Assembly: GCF_028372415.1 (NCBI RefSeq)
Contig: NC_092872.1
Span: 389,444,853 to 389,508,852, forward strand
DNA from: Notamacropus eugenii
Taxonomy: Eukaryota; Chordata; Mammalia; Diprotodontia; Macropodidae
DNA length: 64,000 nt
Direction: 5' to 3'
The notes beneath the pieces were generated by a model. That model was given only the letters and a program-made list of their open reading frames with translations. It was not told the DNA's origin and ran no database searches. The position numbers were made by a program, and so were the translations under genes. Below are positions 12,661-24,760 of this stretch, piece by piece. Within the stretch, counting starts at the first letter, position 1; each line of letters opens with the position of its first letter.

Positions 12661-14080
12661 CACTTTCATTTATTTCTCATAGTCCCCAAGCCAAAAAATT
12701 ATAGTCTTAAATATTATTTACCCTAATTTATAAATAATTCAAAATTAAAAACTAATACAGAAGGTTTATAAGTAACTACGGTCTGTCTTTAAAATGAAAG
12801 AGTGTCTGTAACAGCTCATGTGATATGTCTACAGGTAATAATAACCAATTCACTTCCAACTTCTATATTAAACAGTTCATTCAGTTATGATTACTTTCAT
12901 ATTCCACGTATCAAAAACAGAAAAGCAAAATTTTTTCCAGATTTTACAAAGACCTTAAAATTGAATCTTTATCCAAAAGGTCAGCAAGTTTAGATATTTT
13001 TTTACAAAGTTGTTTTAATAGACAACTCCAAAACTTTTGCTAAAATAAAAATAGGAACTATATTTCAAATTCTAAGGGGAAAGGGAAATGTATTAATAGC
13101 CTGAAAAACCTGAACTGTGATTTGAACCCACACAACAAAGTTAACTCTGCTAAGCAAAGGATATTCTTTTGCTTAGATTTGCAGCTAGATCTCTGAAGAA
13201 TTAAAAGAATGTGACAGATGCACTCTTCTAAAGTAATGGGTAAATTCCATTAACAGAGTTAGATGTTCTTTTTCCCCTTTGTCTTAGAATCTTAAAAAGA
13301 GGAGGAGGAAAGCTTTTCTTTGGGGTAAGTCTTTAATTTGCACCTTTAAAATTTTATTATTTAAAAGAGTGTGCCTAATCGTTGTTCCCATTATCATTAG
13401 CACTTTATGGGAACACATGCTTTTTCAAAAATAGAGCTATGTACATTAAAGAGAAAAATACAAATATCAAGGACAAGTACTGTCTAACAAAGTTTTCTTT
13501 GTTATCACCATGAGTCTTCTCTACAGCTCTTGTTTGACCCTTAATAGAATCTTCCATTCTTCTAAATATAATAAAGAAGCAATCTCTCCAAAAATTATTT
13601 TAAACTCAGTTAACTACAGGGCTTTTAAAAAAAATTTTCAACCTAGACAACAAAAATCAAGACTTAACACTATTCAGTCCATCTCATTAAAAACTAAGAA
13701 AATCTTATAGAAGTGAAATGCTGAAAACTAAAAATAAATACTTTTTTAAAAAAAGAAAAATGAAAAGTACCTGGACTTTCATATATAATTTACATGTCAA
13801 GTATTCACGGTCAAAAATGAATTTAATTATGAATTTGTAGCTAAATAAATTCTAGACCTTTAAAGCTCGAGAGAGTAGTTTTTACTAATGGCATAGAACT
13901 TGGGAGGAGGGGAGGAAGAGAAATTCCCTGTCTTGATTCACAAATTATGCATGTCATTTTACATACGGAAAATAAAAAACATGAACAATCTAATTCTTTT
14001 GACCTTCTCAAATTTCTTAAATGACACAAGTTAAAAATTTACACATAATATGAAAACCTCAATTTTGCCAGGAATTTTAC

Positions 14081-14135
14081 CTTGTAATACAAATCCTTTA
14101 ACAGAGATGATGGTGCCCAGTCATTAGTAAGGGTA
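14081..14135 (-). other. Candidate alternative exon A, downstream of the PWWP2A stop
   Basis: This 55-nt block has strong splice signals. The acceptor is a long pyrimidine tract ending CCATTTTACTTTTTAG before 14135, and the donor is TTACAAG|GTAAAA after 14081. Only one frame is open: it begins with one base of a split codon, reads TLTNDWAPSSLLKDLYYK, and exits in phase 0. It would accept a phase-2 donor, which is the phase of PWWP2A exon 1. It lies on the same strand as PWWP2A, 4.8 kb beyond the stop, so it is most likely an alternative 3' exon of that gene, coding or not. A separate gene is possible but less simple. Confidence 0.45.
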
Positions 14136-15289
14136 CTAAAAAGTAAAATGGAAAAAAAAGGCAAAAACTAGAAAGTAGAAAACTGTAGACCTAAGTATCC
14201 AGAAACTAATATGAGATTTGAATGTACCTAAATCACTTGATTTTTATTTATTAATGGGTTTCCTTATGCTAACTTTATTTTCCATATTTCTCAAAGTGTG
14301 TATATCAAATTGGGATTGTTTATAATCAGTCCTATTAAAAGGTATTGTCAATTACACAGTGATCCCATGTTTGCTAATCATCCCCTCTGGAAATTCAACA
14401 CATTTGAGAAAAAAACATCTGATGTGGTTACAATTAGCATTAGTGACAGAAGTATCCAAATAGACAAAATCACAAGATACATCAAAATATGCAAAGGGAC
14501 ATATGTAAATATCATGTCTTTCCTTTGACATCAGCAATTTTATAATGTTAAAATCCATTTAAATGTTAGCACAGCAACTCATGCACGTACACTATAATAC
14601 AGCTTAATATTCTATGGCACGTAGTAAATACTTATTAAATAATCGTTGACTGATTTAAATTAATAGTTCTCTCCGGGTCAGATCACCTAATTGAAAAATT
14701 ACCCTAGTTTTTCAAAGGCCTTATGCCAACTAAAAATTCAACAATATCAGCACACACTGAGAAATCACAATTCTCTGATATAAGCCCAATGACTCAAAAA
14801 TGCTAGTCTCCTGAAATGGGCATTTCATTTCCTACTAGTCTTTGGTCTAAGTGGAAAACACCAGCAGACAAAATAACACACTTTAAATACCCTGACACCA
14901 AAATCCTATGTTGCTACCATATTTTTTGCTTTTAGGTTTGCATGGTCTGAGACTTCCTTAAACCTAAGTTTTAACACGATATGCTTTTAGGACGTTCCAG
15001 AACTAATCATTCATATTTAATAAAATTAAAGGTGTATTACTTATGACTTACTGGGTAAAATTAGGCATAGTAGTTAACTTTCAAGAAAATAAAGACATGC
15101 CACATAATTCATTGGGATCACTATTTAGTGTTAATAGATTGTAAGAGTCATTGCAGAAAACGTGCTTTTTACTGAAGAACACAATGTATTCTCTCCTTAA
15201 TTCTACACTGCTATGACCACAGATGATAACTCTGCAACACCACATTTTAATAAAACTACAATTATTCAATGTTTGTTATAACAACTTAT

Positions 15290-15375
15290 ATATCAGTCAA
15301 CAAGTATTTATTAAGCACTTACTGTACCCGGGCATTGTTCTCAGCATGGGGGTTATAAGAAAAACACAAAAACAG
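15290..15375 (+). repeat. LINE-2-like fragment
   Basis: It contains CAACAAGTATTTATTAAGCA, CTTACTGTACCCGGGCATTG, then an AACACAAAAACAG stretch, as in the L2 3' region. Confidence 0.6.
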
Positions 15376-15495
15376 TTACCTGCCCCCAAGAGCAAAATTG
15401 GTGAAGACTAGTGATCTTGAGGTTAATGAGAAACAGCCTGGAAGGAATACAGACCTAGGAATCAGACCTTTTTTTTTTTTTTTCTTTAAGAATTA

Positions 15496-15581
15496 TTTAG
15501 GAGGGGGAGCGAGAGGGGAAAACCTAAGATATATGGAAGTGATTATAGAGAACTGAAAACAAATTAATTTAAAAAAAAAAG
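15496..15581 (+). repeat. L1 3'-terminal tail fragment
   Basis: Gagggg-rich sequence followed by AACCTAAGATATATGGAAGT and GATTATAGAG, then an A-run. The same tail is at about 43022-43075 (AATCTAAGATGTATGGAAGT), where it follows a longer L1 3' end. Confidence 0.55.
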
Positions 15582-16744
15582 AATATTTAACTGTCACTTT
15601 GGACAAGTCAACCTTTTGAATTATTAAGTTTCATAATCTGTGAAATGAAGGCATTAATAGATGATATGAATTCAAAATCAGTTCACTCCTTACCTTCCAA
15701 CTTCACTGAGAAGGTATATCAGTCAGTTCTGAGTCAATTGGGAAAGTAACATTTTCAAAATCAAAGCAATGATCCCCTTTCCTGCCTTGACCTGTTTCAT
15801 TGATAGTTTCTAGCTCCCCTCTGTATTTCCTTCTTCCTTGTCCCTGTCTTTCACACTCTAAGCACCTGGCCCATTAAGCAGATTTTTTTTCCTTTTATGC
15901 AGGGGGAAAATACCCATGTAACTATGAATGCATATAGGAAGAGGAAATAAAACTAATTTTTTTTGGAACATTCCAAAATGAGCTCTAAAAAGAAATTCAG
16001 TAGGATTACCTAATCCAGCTCAGTTTCTTTTTGTGGCAAAGGAAATTCTTGGTGTTGGAGCAGAAATCTATTTACACCTATCAGGACAAAATGCTTTGAG
16101 AACATACACTGCAGCAGAAGAGTACAAGTTTGACATAATATATAATAAACCATTTCAGCATCAACTTAAAAAACTTTTGAAATGAAAATAACATCCTAAA
16201 GGACATAAACCCTAGTTCCTTATTTTCTAACACAGACAACCACTGAACCTGGCAATCAAGACTGTAAATATGTGGTTATGGGTCTTTGTTTACCTCAGAG
16301 AGGAACATTATAGAAACGTGGTATATCATTCAGTTAGAAGTTTTTTCTTCCCTTTCTCTAATAATGTGTTAGCACACCCTATATATAATACTCTCTTGTT
16401 TGGTCAACTGTCACTGATACTATTTTACTCCTCCAAAATTTTAAACAAATTTGTTTCACATTAAGCAAATACCTGTCAAAACACCATTACTAAGGTGATA
16501 GACATTAGGTAATCACTATATACACAAGTATCTGGGATACTAAAGGTTTATAAAATCAAGTTAAAGGCAATTACTTTTGCCCTTGTCAAGGAACTTAGGT
16601 TCAATCAACAGTTCATTAAATTCAAACCAAAACTCCTCACAATTTGTTGATAGCCCCCACTAACACATGATTCTGATGACCACAGGGCAATCAATGACAC
16701 AATGGGTTCAGCTTCTAGATTATCAACTTGCTTTAGTTATGGGA

Positions 16745-16930
16745 TCATATTCAGAGCTGGAAGAGATTCTGCAGCCATCTAGTCCAACCCCCTCATTTTA
16801 CAGATAAGGAAACTAGGGCCCAAAAAGGTTGTGACTTTCTCAAGGTCACACAGAAAGGTAAATAGCAGAGCTACCATTTGAACCCAGGTTCTAATTCCTG
16901 AGATCCAGCACTCTTTCCACTGCACCATAG
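16745..16930 (+). repeat. MIR/THER-like SINE, near full central region
   Basis: It contains AGAGCTGGAAGAGATTCTGC, CATCTAGTCCAACCCCCTCA, GATAAGGAAACTAGGGCCCA and CAAGGTCACACAGAAAGG in order, then a TTTGAACCCAGG box. Well preserved for its class. Confidence 0.75.
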
Positions 16931-17986
16931 TCACAACACTAAGATTTGTAAATGCAGCGCAAATAATAATTCCTGAAATATTGTAGTTGTTTCTGTTTGC
17001 AGGAAAGAATACATCTTATAGAAGTGAAACAACATCTCCCAATCAAAAATTTTCAACTTGTGTGTTTATTACTACAATCAAAAAGCATTGAGTTCTCCTG
17101 GAAGTAACTTAAATCATCCAGCAGAAAATCTGGTTTTCATAGTTTGTGCATAAGTAACTGTAAGCTTAAGGAAACTGATAACTGATCATATCCAGATGAG
17201 TAACTACTAATAGGCAGCACTTAAATGCGTAATAATAGTAAGAAAATATAAGTTTCGAATCAGGTTGTTAATCCACAAAAGTAATTGAAGTATCTAATTC
17301 TGTCATCCTATAGGCACTAAAGTTTTTTAAAGTGTCAATTCCTCTATCATTTAAAATTACATAATGCACCTGTTAAAAAAAAAAAAAAGCTAAAAAACTA
17401 TTCACATAAAAAAAAACCAGTGCCTTTGTATGAAGCAACTTGGGAAAACATTGTACATAACTTGCTCTGATACATAGGCAAGTGAAATTTCCCTAACAAG
17501 GCAAACCTGAAAAAGGAGAAAACAATTAACCAAGCCAAATGGCCATGAATGGAGAATAACTAAAGGGGGGAGCTGAGTCACCAGCAAAAAAAAAAAAAAA
17601 AAGAGCCCCAAGTGGGCAATAATATTGGGCAAAGGATCAAACAGATGAGAAGACTACATTTAAATACCTCCTTAAGCATGTGATGAAAAATTAAAGCTTA
17701 TCAATGAGAAATAAAACTCATACCTTTATAAGCTAACATGTTAACCAAGGAATATAATGGACCCTTCTTTGAGCTATACAAGATCCAATTTTAAGGACTA
17801 CGTATTGAATGTCTTATCATGAGCCTATTAAAAAAAACATTCTGTGGCAGGGCAAATGAGAAATTAAATTTTTGATCTGTTACTATCTCTAAGCACTACA
17901 TAGAAAATACTCATTTTTCTAATATTCTGAAATTTATTTTCAAAGCTTTTTGAGAAACACACACAAATAATTCAGATTTAGTCAAT

Positions 17987-17992
17987 TTTATT
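17987..17992 (-). terminator. PWWP2A: Proximal poly(A) signal AATAAA
   Basis: On the minus strand the context is TGTACAAAAAATGTAAATAA followed by AATTGACT. Two UGUA elements (the CFIm type) stand just upstream of the hexamer, and a T/GT-rich run (TGTGTGTGTTTCT, about 17970-17955) stands downstream. This is the expected arrangement for a cleavage site near 17965-17975. Confidence 0.7.
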
Positions 17993-18952
17993 TACATTTT
18001 TTGTACATATCAGAGCATTACACAATTACATTTTCTTACTTTCTGACCTGCAAACAGATACCTTAAACGGAAATATTTTTTTCAAAATTATGAAATTAGG
18101 TACATCCAAAATGCAACAATTACACATGACAAGTATTTCACAAAGTGTAATTTACTAGGACGTATCCTAAAAATTTAGGAACAGCCAGTCAGGAGAAAAT
18201 CTGACCAATTTAGCAATCAATTATTTACATTTTTCAAAACAAACCTCTTTATCTAAACTCCCAAGTCAGAACCTTGGAAGATTTTTTTCAATGGAAGAAA
18301 AACAGGAAGTTATGATTCACAACTATGCAGCATTGACAGCCCTTGATCCCAAACTCTTGAGCAATTTTGCAACCTGCCTCCAAACAGTAAGCATTCATTC
18401 CTATTTCAGCTTGTCAAAAACTGAAGTGTCAAACTTATGCCCTTGTGTGCATAGAAAGGCTTATGTGTTCTTTAATTTATAAAAAAATAAAAATAAAAAT
18501 AAAAACAAGTGGTCACTAAAATCCCAAACATTCCTACTGGACCACCCCACTCACAGCTATTACTACCATGCCCCCATATCTGTAACCTGTGCCACATAGT
18601 AATAGGCTACATATTCGGAAGAAACTGATGCATATTCCCTGCAAAAAAATGCCTTTCAATTGAGGCTATGGCTCCTATGCCTTGGGGTAAGGTTGAGGAA
18701 TTTAAAAATGCAAGATTTTTACTTGAAAATATTGCTAAACTTCTCATGTTAAGAAAAAAATTTGATTGCATGTTCAATTGGTTTAGTTTGCCTGTCAAGA
18801 AAGTTATCAAGAGATCAATTTTAGTATTAAAAAAAGCAGCCAACTGAGTGCAATTTCTTTTTCTCTTCCAGGTTTTGGCCAAGACTACTTTGTGTAAGTT
18901 ATTTCTAACTAACCTAATAAAATTTTGTGGAGCCTCCAAACTTTTCTTGCCT

Positions 18953-18956
18953 ACCT
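18953..18956 (-). other. PWWP2A: Splice donor 14 nt after the PWWP2A stop codon
   Basis: The minus strand reads ACAGTAAG|GTAGGC, with the last exon base at 18955 and GT at 18954-18953. Splicing here would leave the full PWWP2A reading frame intact and move the 3' UTR to downstream exons. Because the junction is less than 50 nt after the stop, such transcripts would not be expected to trigger nonsense-mediated decay. Use of this site is inferred from sequence only. Confidence 0.4.
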
Positions 18957-18968
18957 TACTGTCCATGT

Positions 18969-20655
18969 TCACGTTTCAAATTGTGTCAACAGGGCCCGAA
19001 CTTCGGGAGTCAGCTGCTTTGCAGCCTTAGCTGCCTCTGTGATAGCCTTGCGATACAAGCCCTTTCTCTTCTTATTAAAGCGTGACTGGAAGTTTTCTAA
19101 AAATGGGGACAGTTGCGATAGTGCAAGGAAAGATGTTGTTGGAGACCCAAACCATGAAATACGGGCCTCCTGTCGGACTAACAGGCCGTTATCTTTCCGG
19201 CTTACAGTTATAGTAAGAATACGAGCTGGCCACCATGGGAAGCCATAAATCTTGGCCCAAACAATGTCCCCTACACATATGGTCCTGCCATCTGGTGTGA
19301 TGCATTTAGAGACGTTTTTGGAAAAGACTTTCATTTTCAAGGAATTACTGAGCTTTTTCTCTTCCTTTGAAGAGGATGAAGTGGAAGAGGTGGAAGGTGC
19401 ATGCATACTGCCTGGAGGAAAATCAAAGCTTTCAGTAGAACTACACTCTGAATTGGAAGATTTCAAATCATCTGTGCTATCAATGCTACACACTGATGCA
19501 CTGGAAGAGTCAGATTTCTTTTGATTTAGGGTCATGTAAACAGTGATATTGCTTTTGCTGCCCTTTTTGCCCAATGTCTGCTGTTCATCCTGCTCATCAG
19601 GCACATGTACTTCACTTGTGTCCTGAACCTCACTGTTGGTCTCTTCAGGACCTTTTGAGGGATTCTGATTTTCTGAAGGGGCCTCACCTGCTGAGCGGGT
19701 AGAGGTGCAGCGAGACTGGGGTTTGGGTGCCATCTTGCCACTCCGCATTTTCTCAAGTCCTGCCTTCATGGAAGAGTCGTTTTCTTCATTCCTATATCTT
19801 TGTGGCTTCAAACGCAACCGGGGTGGAAGGGAACCTGAGCTGGTGTTCTGAAACCGACGGGTGAAGTGAACCTTAGAATGTGCATTTTTGGAAGTGGAAG
19901 TTTCACTCTGTTTCTTTTGTGCCTTTTCTTTGGCCATTTTCAACACTTCCCGAGCTTTTGCATGATCCATGTTCTTACTCTGGAGCACTTTTTTAGTACT
20001 TAACTGAGCTTTTGAAGTATTTGCCTGAGCAGACACTTTAACTACTCTGCCTCTGCTGTGAGCAATATTTGAAACTTTGACCACAGCATTTCTTTTCTGG
20101 CTTTCATTTTGGTTTTTCCCATCCATTTTATGGTCAGTTTTAAGTTTTTTATTCACAGTAGTTACATTTTCATTTCTCCGTTTTTTGTTATCATCATATT
20201 TAGAGGAGTCACTTGCACTGCCACCTTTTTTAATTTCCTTTTTTTCTGCAACAACACTGTTTTTACATTTGTCACAAAGGACTTGTCTGGGTCGTAGTTT
20301 GATAGCGTTCATTATAGAAGTGGGCTCCTCCCTGTACATTTTCCTCTTGGGTCGTTTAATTTTCCGAGGAGGAGGCTGAGGTATTGATTGGTTATACGTG
20401 TCCCTGATAAACAAAGGGGGAGGATAAGGTGCTCCTTCATGAAAGAGAGGAGGTGGTTTAGAAGTCCACAGGCTTTTAGCAAGGCTAGGTTCTGGTGGCT
20501 GAATGGGAGAATGGTCATCAGGACCAGCACCATTCAAGTCACACTTGATCTCTGTTCCTTCTTGGAATGATCTACTGTGGAGCTGCATGGCTTCAGGTTT
20601 ATCTTTGTATTCTCTTTTGGGGAAAATTGTCACAGGGATTCCATGGGGCCCAAAC
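18969..20655 (-). CDS. PWWP2A: PWWP2A coding exon 2 with C-terminal PWWP domain and stop
   Basis: The acceptor TTCCCCCCAAAG|GTTTGGG starts the exon at 20655. Its first base completes the Arg codon begun in exon 1 (AG|G), then FGPHGIP and VTIFPKREYKDKPEAM follow. The exon runs 1687 nt to TGA (18971-18969), so exons 1+2 encode 765 residues. In order: a proline-rich stretch (SLWTSKPPPLFHEGAPYPPP); a basic CDKC-containing block; a long Lys/Arg/Ser-rich middle region; a Ser/acidic tract (DSSSASVCSIDSTDDLKSSN); and the PWWP domain from about residue 657. The PWWP motif is at residues 677-680 (19238-19227). F676, W679 and W705 are where the human aromatic cage residues should lie, by a ten-residue offset. 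From family knowledge, the middle region binds H2A.Z nucleosomes and the PWWP domain binds DNA and H3K36me3. I see no frameshift or internal stop. Confidence 0.96.
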
Positions 20656-21599
20656 CTTTGGGGGGAAAAAAGAAATAATAAAATTAATACTTAAGGGGAA
20701 TTCAACTTCTCAAACCTATATTTTGTAACAAAATGAACAGTTGCGGAAGCTATAACAAGATGTTTTAAAAATGCAATTATAAGCAAGAATTCCTTTCTTA
20801 TTCTTTAAGGGGGAAAAAACCCTGCTTACTCTTAACACCCCCCTCCCTCCACATGTCACCTTATTTTCCTGTGCATAGTTAGCTAAAAGATATTCAGACT
20901 TCCTATGTTACTCCAAAATTGAAAAACCTTTAAGCAGGCCTTTTAAGGTGATTTATGTTGTAAATGGTTCCCCTTTGACAGCAATGGTACCTAACTTTAA
21001 GATTTTGTGCTATAATGGAGAATTACATTCACTAAATAAGCAGAAAATACAGCTCTAGAAGTATACCTCCAAATTTAAGAAATATCATCTAAAAGTCTTA
21101 TCATTTCACTATAATATTTCCAAGATGATTACTCTTTTGACTACTCAAAACAAATCAGGGAACTCAGTCATACCTTTCAAGTTTTCTAAATTAAGTCCCT
21201 TGATCGCATAAAATATTTAATGATCTACATAAAATATTTAACCCTGTGATTACATGATTATAACAGAAAATGAGAATTAACTATCTCAAAGCAGGGATAC
21301 AGCCCAAACCTCTGAATATGAATTCATTGTCCAAGATGCTAACATGGCTCCCTAATTAAACTAAAATGAAAACTTCAGATAACCAGTGGAAGGCAATTTT
21401 ATATAGAGCATGTTATGATTTTGAGATCCTTGATCAAATATGTGACTTCCAGTCACACTCAATTCCATACTCTATACACTGCCCTACAACATCTCCATTT
21501 AAAAAACTGGAAAGTGAATCTAATTACAATAAATACCATGATAACCAAAATTTCTCTATGGGAGAGTATTTTCCACTTATTCAAAGCAGTATTTGATAC

Positions 21600-21790
21600 A
21601 ATAGCTAGTTTGTTTTATATATCACTTAAAGATTTGCAAAGCACTTTATATACATTATCTTGTTTTGGCTTCACAACCTTATGAGCTAATAGGTATTTCA
21701 AGGTTATTATCCCCATTTCAAAGATGCAAAGGAAACCTAGGTTCAATGGGATTAAATGATTTGCCATGATTATTACATTGCTACAAAGTC
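21600..21790 (+). repeat. MIR-like SINE fragment
   Basis: It contains TTTGCAAAGCACTTTATATA, CATTATCTTG...TCACAACC, TATCCCCATTTCAAAGATGC and the AGGAAACC block, the usual MIR order. Confidence 0.65.
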
Positions 21791-21974
21791 TAACAATCAA
21801 TTGTTGTGCCTCTCAACCAACCACCACAATAAAAAGCATTCTGAAAAGTAGTTTGGATACCTTGGAATTTATTATATCAGAACCTGATCTTTTTTACTTG
21901 CCATCCATACAATTCACATACAGATAAAAAATATTCCAATCTCGCAATCTGGCCCTCACCTACATGTTTTTGAT

Positions 21975-22150
21975 TTGTCAGTCAAGGAACATTTTTTTAA
22001 GTGCCTAGTATGTGCCAGGCACTGTGCTAAGTGCTAGAAATACAAATACAAAAAAGAGAGTCTCTGCCTACAATACAATGGGGGAAGGCAACACACAAAA
22101 AGATATTGAAGGGGGGGAGGAGAAGAGTATAGAGGAGTATTCTTGTCCAT
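21975..22150 (+). repeat. LINE-2-like fragment
   Basis: It contains AAGTGCCTAGTATGTGCCAG and GCACTGTGCTAAGTGCTAG, then an AAATACAAATACAAAAAAG stretch. Typical L2 3' region. Confidence 0.7.
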
Positions 22151-23889
22151 AGCCAAAACTGGAGATACCCAAATGAACCTGCTGACTAAATCTAACACCA
22201 AAAAAGTGAAAAGGTTGTTTATGAGGCCTTGTTTAATTTAAGCCTGGTCCACCAAACTAAACTACCTGGTTAAGGTCCTGAGGTCTTCAAAAGAGAGAAC
22301 TAGGAGAGTACTATAGCAAGCCATTACATACATAGTCTGAGTATCTGTTCCTGAAGATATATTTCCCTGATTGTAATCTTACCAATTAATCTTTTCTCTT
22401 CTACCATTTTTTAAAAGGAATAAACAGAGTGCCATAGTACATTTCTCAGAGTAAGTTTTTAAAAATACAGAAGGTAGGTTTTTAATTTTCTGACTACATT
22501 AAACAATTAAGATTCACTCATGAAAAATGGACTATGAAATATAAAACATAAAACCTTGATATTTAAGTTTTTAAAACGTATTTAAGCCTTAAGTTTACAT
22601 TTTGGGTCCTAGTACAACCTTGGAATGCAATCCAATAAACTTTCACATTAGTTGTCATTTACTCCTGACTACGGATAGAAATGAACTAATAAAACTTTGA
22701 CTAAGTGTTTTTCCATCTTCATAAAAGCAAAGAAATAGTATGGGCAGAACTTTGGAGAGTTTTTTTCCCCTAAAATGCTTAAGTTATCCTCCCTAAGATC
22801 TTTTGAGCTTTCTTCCAATTTTGATATTAAGACCTTTCCCATATCATGGACGTTTTTACACTTTTAACTTGACGGTAACCTAGGCAATGATTTTTAGCAG
22901 TGGAATCCACGAAACTATCTATGCCATCATAGGTTTCTGCAGTAACACCATTATGATTTCAAAACAACTTCTCCTAAGCCCCAGTTTTTCCATCCCACTA
23001 AATTTATGTGAAAAGTTATTAGTTTTGTAGTGTTCTGTTAAAGAAATAAACAGATACTGTATAACTAAATATATCACTTGTATTACTAACATGTGGAAAT
23101 AACCTACACTTACCTGTTAAAAAGCACTATACATATCATCTCAAGTTAATATTCAAAATAAGACTAAGAGGCAGCAGTTCAATTATTATTGCCTTTATTT
23201 TAAGATAAATTAAGGTTCAGAGGTAAATAAGACCTTTTCAGTATATCATGCTCCCCCTCTTATTCCTCAGGTATTTTAGAAAAAAAAAAAATGTTGCTCA
23301 TTTTGTAGTACAAAGACTATACATGTTACCTGTTCTCGGGGTAATTACCAGTATATCATGTGTTCATTATAGGTAAATGGTTCTATGAAACCATTATCTC
23401 AATTTTTCAAGATTTCTAGAATTATATAAAAGGGGGAGGGAGGAGGGCCTCCTAATTTCTCTGAAATAATACAATCCTGAGATTACCTCAATATTACAAT
23501 CAATATTGATACCTCAACAGTCCTTTTCATTTAGAATAAAAATACAAGCTTATTATCCATAATTCGAAGGATACAAATATTCAAGTAATGATAATTTTCC
23601 CACCATTTTTAAACCTTTTCCTACATGGCCATTAATACCACAGAATGGGAATATGACTGGATTTTCCAAATTATGAAAATACATAAAATGGTTCAAGTAT
23701 CAGCCTACTGAGACAAGATCAATCTGAGTAAATGAAGAGATGCTCATCAACAGAAGATTGCTCCTATGTAATAATAAATTTTTCATCTATGGCAACTGAA
23801 GACAAAAGTTCTAATTTGTGTCAATGGAAGGAGCATTCACAATAAAACTACTATAGCTTTCAAAGTATTAAAGTGGTAAAAACTCATTG

Positions 23890-24085
23890 AATAGCACCAT
23901 CTGATTTACAAAGTCCTTCCTTCTCAATCATTCTGATATAAGTAGACCAAACATCACTATCCCCACTTTACACAAGGGAACAGACACTGAGAAGTGACTT
24001 GCCCTGGGTCTTATAGCCAGTGTCAGAGCCACAACTTGTACCTCACTCAGTCTTATGACTCCAACACCAGCAATTTCATTTCTCC
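23890..24085 (+). repeat. MIR-like SINE fragment
   Basis: It contains TATCCCCACTTTACACAAGG, a GACACTGAGAAGTGACTTGC block and CAGTGTCAGAGCC, in MIR order. Confidence 0.6.
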
Positions 24086-24144
24086 ATAAAGTCATGCTAT
24101 TAATATCCTTGAAAAGCATATTAAAAACTTAATGAGAAAAAAAC

Positions 24145-24760
24145 ATTAATTCAATTCAACATAATCATCATTAAGTGCCAACTATGTTCAAAGCATTATT
24201 ACAAGGTCAAGAAAGCTAGCTTTCTACTGGGAGGCACAATCCTGGTATCAATAAATAAGCACAAAGCAATTTCAGAAAAGAGAAAGTACATTGTCTAAAA
24301 GAACTCAGAAAACAGCATCCTACAGGAAGTGGCACTTAAGGTAAGGCTTAAAGGTAGCTAAATATTCTAAAAGGCAGAAAACGAGGGAACATTCCAGGTG
24401 CTAGGGCTGTACCAAGCATAAAGAATGCTCAGGAAAATTCATGTAGCCCATTTTAACCACTGTAGAAGAATAACATGAATCCTATAAGTCTCAAAAGTCA
24501 GGCTGTGAAAGGCTTTAAATGCCAGGCTGAACAGTTTATATATTATCCTAGAGGAAAGGAAACCACTTAAGATTTTGTTAATGGAGGAGAAACTAGCAAT
24601 TTAGTAATATTTATTTTTCAGTAGTGCATAGTATTGTGTATTGCATAAAGGCTAGACTTTGAAGCAAGGAACCTAATTAAGAGGTTACAGTACTATTTCA
24701 GGTAGGAAGTAAAAAAAAAAATTGATTCTAGGTTGGTAGTTGCATGTAGATTTTTAAGTA
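24145..24760 (+). repeat. LINE-2-like fragment (longer 3' region)
   Basis: It contains TTAAGTGCCAACTATGTTCA, a GGAACATTCCAGGTGCTAGG block, then GTGAAAGGCTTTAAATGCCA and GAGGAAAGGAAACCACTTAA. These are successive landmarks of the L2/L3 3' region also seen at 51.9-53.3 kb. Confidence 0.6.

Larger units (their letters stand above)
8086..14080. other. Interval between candidate exons B and A
   Basis: Mostly unassigned AT-rich sequence with poly-A runs (about 8152-8178 and 9390-9408). Repeats begin at about 11180: a MIR/SINE-like piece (11185-11300), LINE-2-like (11430-11670), SINE-like (11680-11800) and MIR-like (12535-12660). A chance 68-codon Lys-rich ORF at 9957-10163 has no recognisable domain. 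Confidence 0.6.
14136..17964. other. Interval between candidate exon A and the proximal poly(A) site
   Basis: AT-rich and intron-like. Contains a LINE-2-like 5-prime-cut fragment (15290-15375), an L1 3' tail (15496-15581) and a MIR-like SINE (16745-16930). The remainder is unassigned. Confidence 0.6.
17965..18968 (-). other. PWWP2A: PWWP2A proximal 3' UTR
   Basis: This is the sequence from the TGA stop to the proximal poly(A) region, about 1 kb. It is AT-rich and contains no recognisable repeat apart from an AAAAT-type run at 18480-18505. A 121-codon open frame overlaps the stop and continues into this UTR in another frame. It has no recognisable domain and is treated as chance. Confidence 0.7.

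Noticed and set aside
18607..18972. 121-codon minus-strand ORF overlapping the PWWP2A stop
   Set aside because: It lies in the 3' UTR in another frame, with no recognisable domain, and its ATG would be far inside the mRNA.
19686..19688. Strong internal donor CAG|GTGAGG inside PWWP2A exon 2
   Set aside because: It could make a shorter isoform (phase 1), but good donor-like words are common in coding sequence and no matching evidence is visible. Kept only as a note.
18925..20694. Plus-strand ORFs of 60-107 codons over PWWP2A exon 2
   Set aside because: Antisense shadows of the real coding exon.
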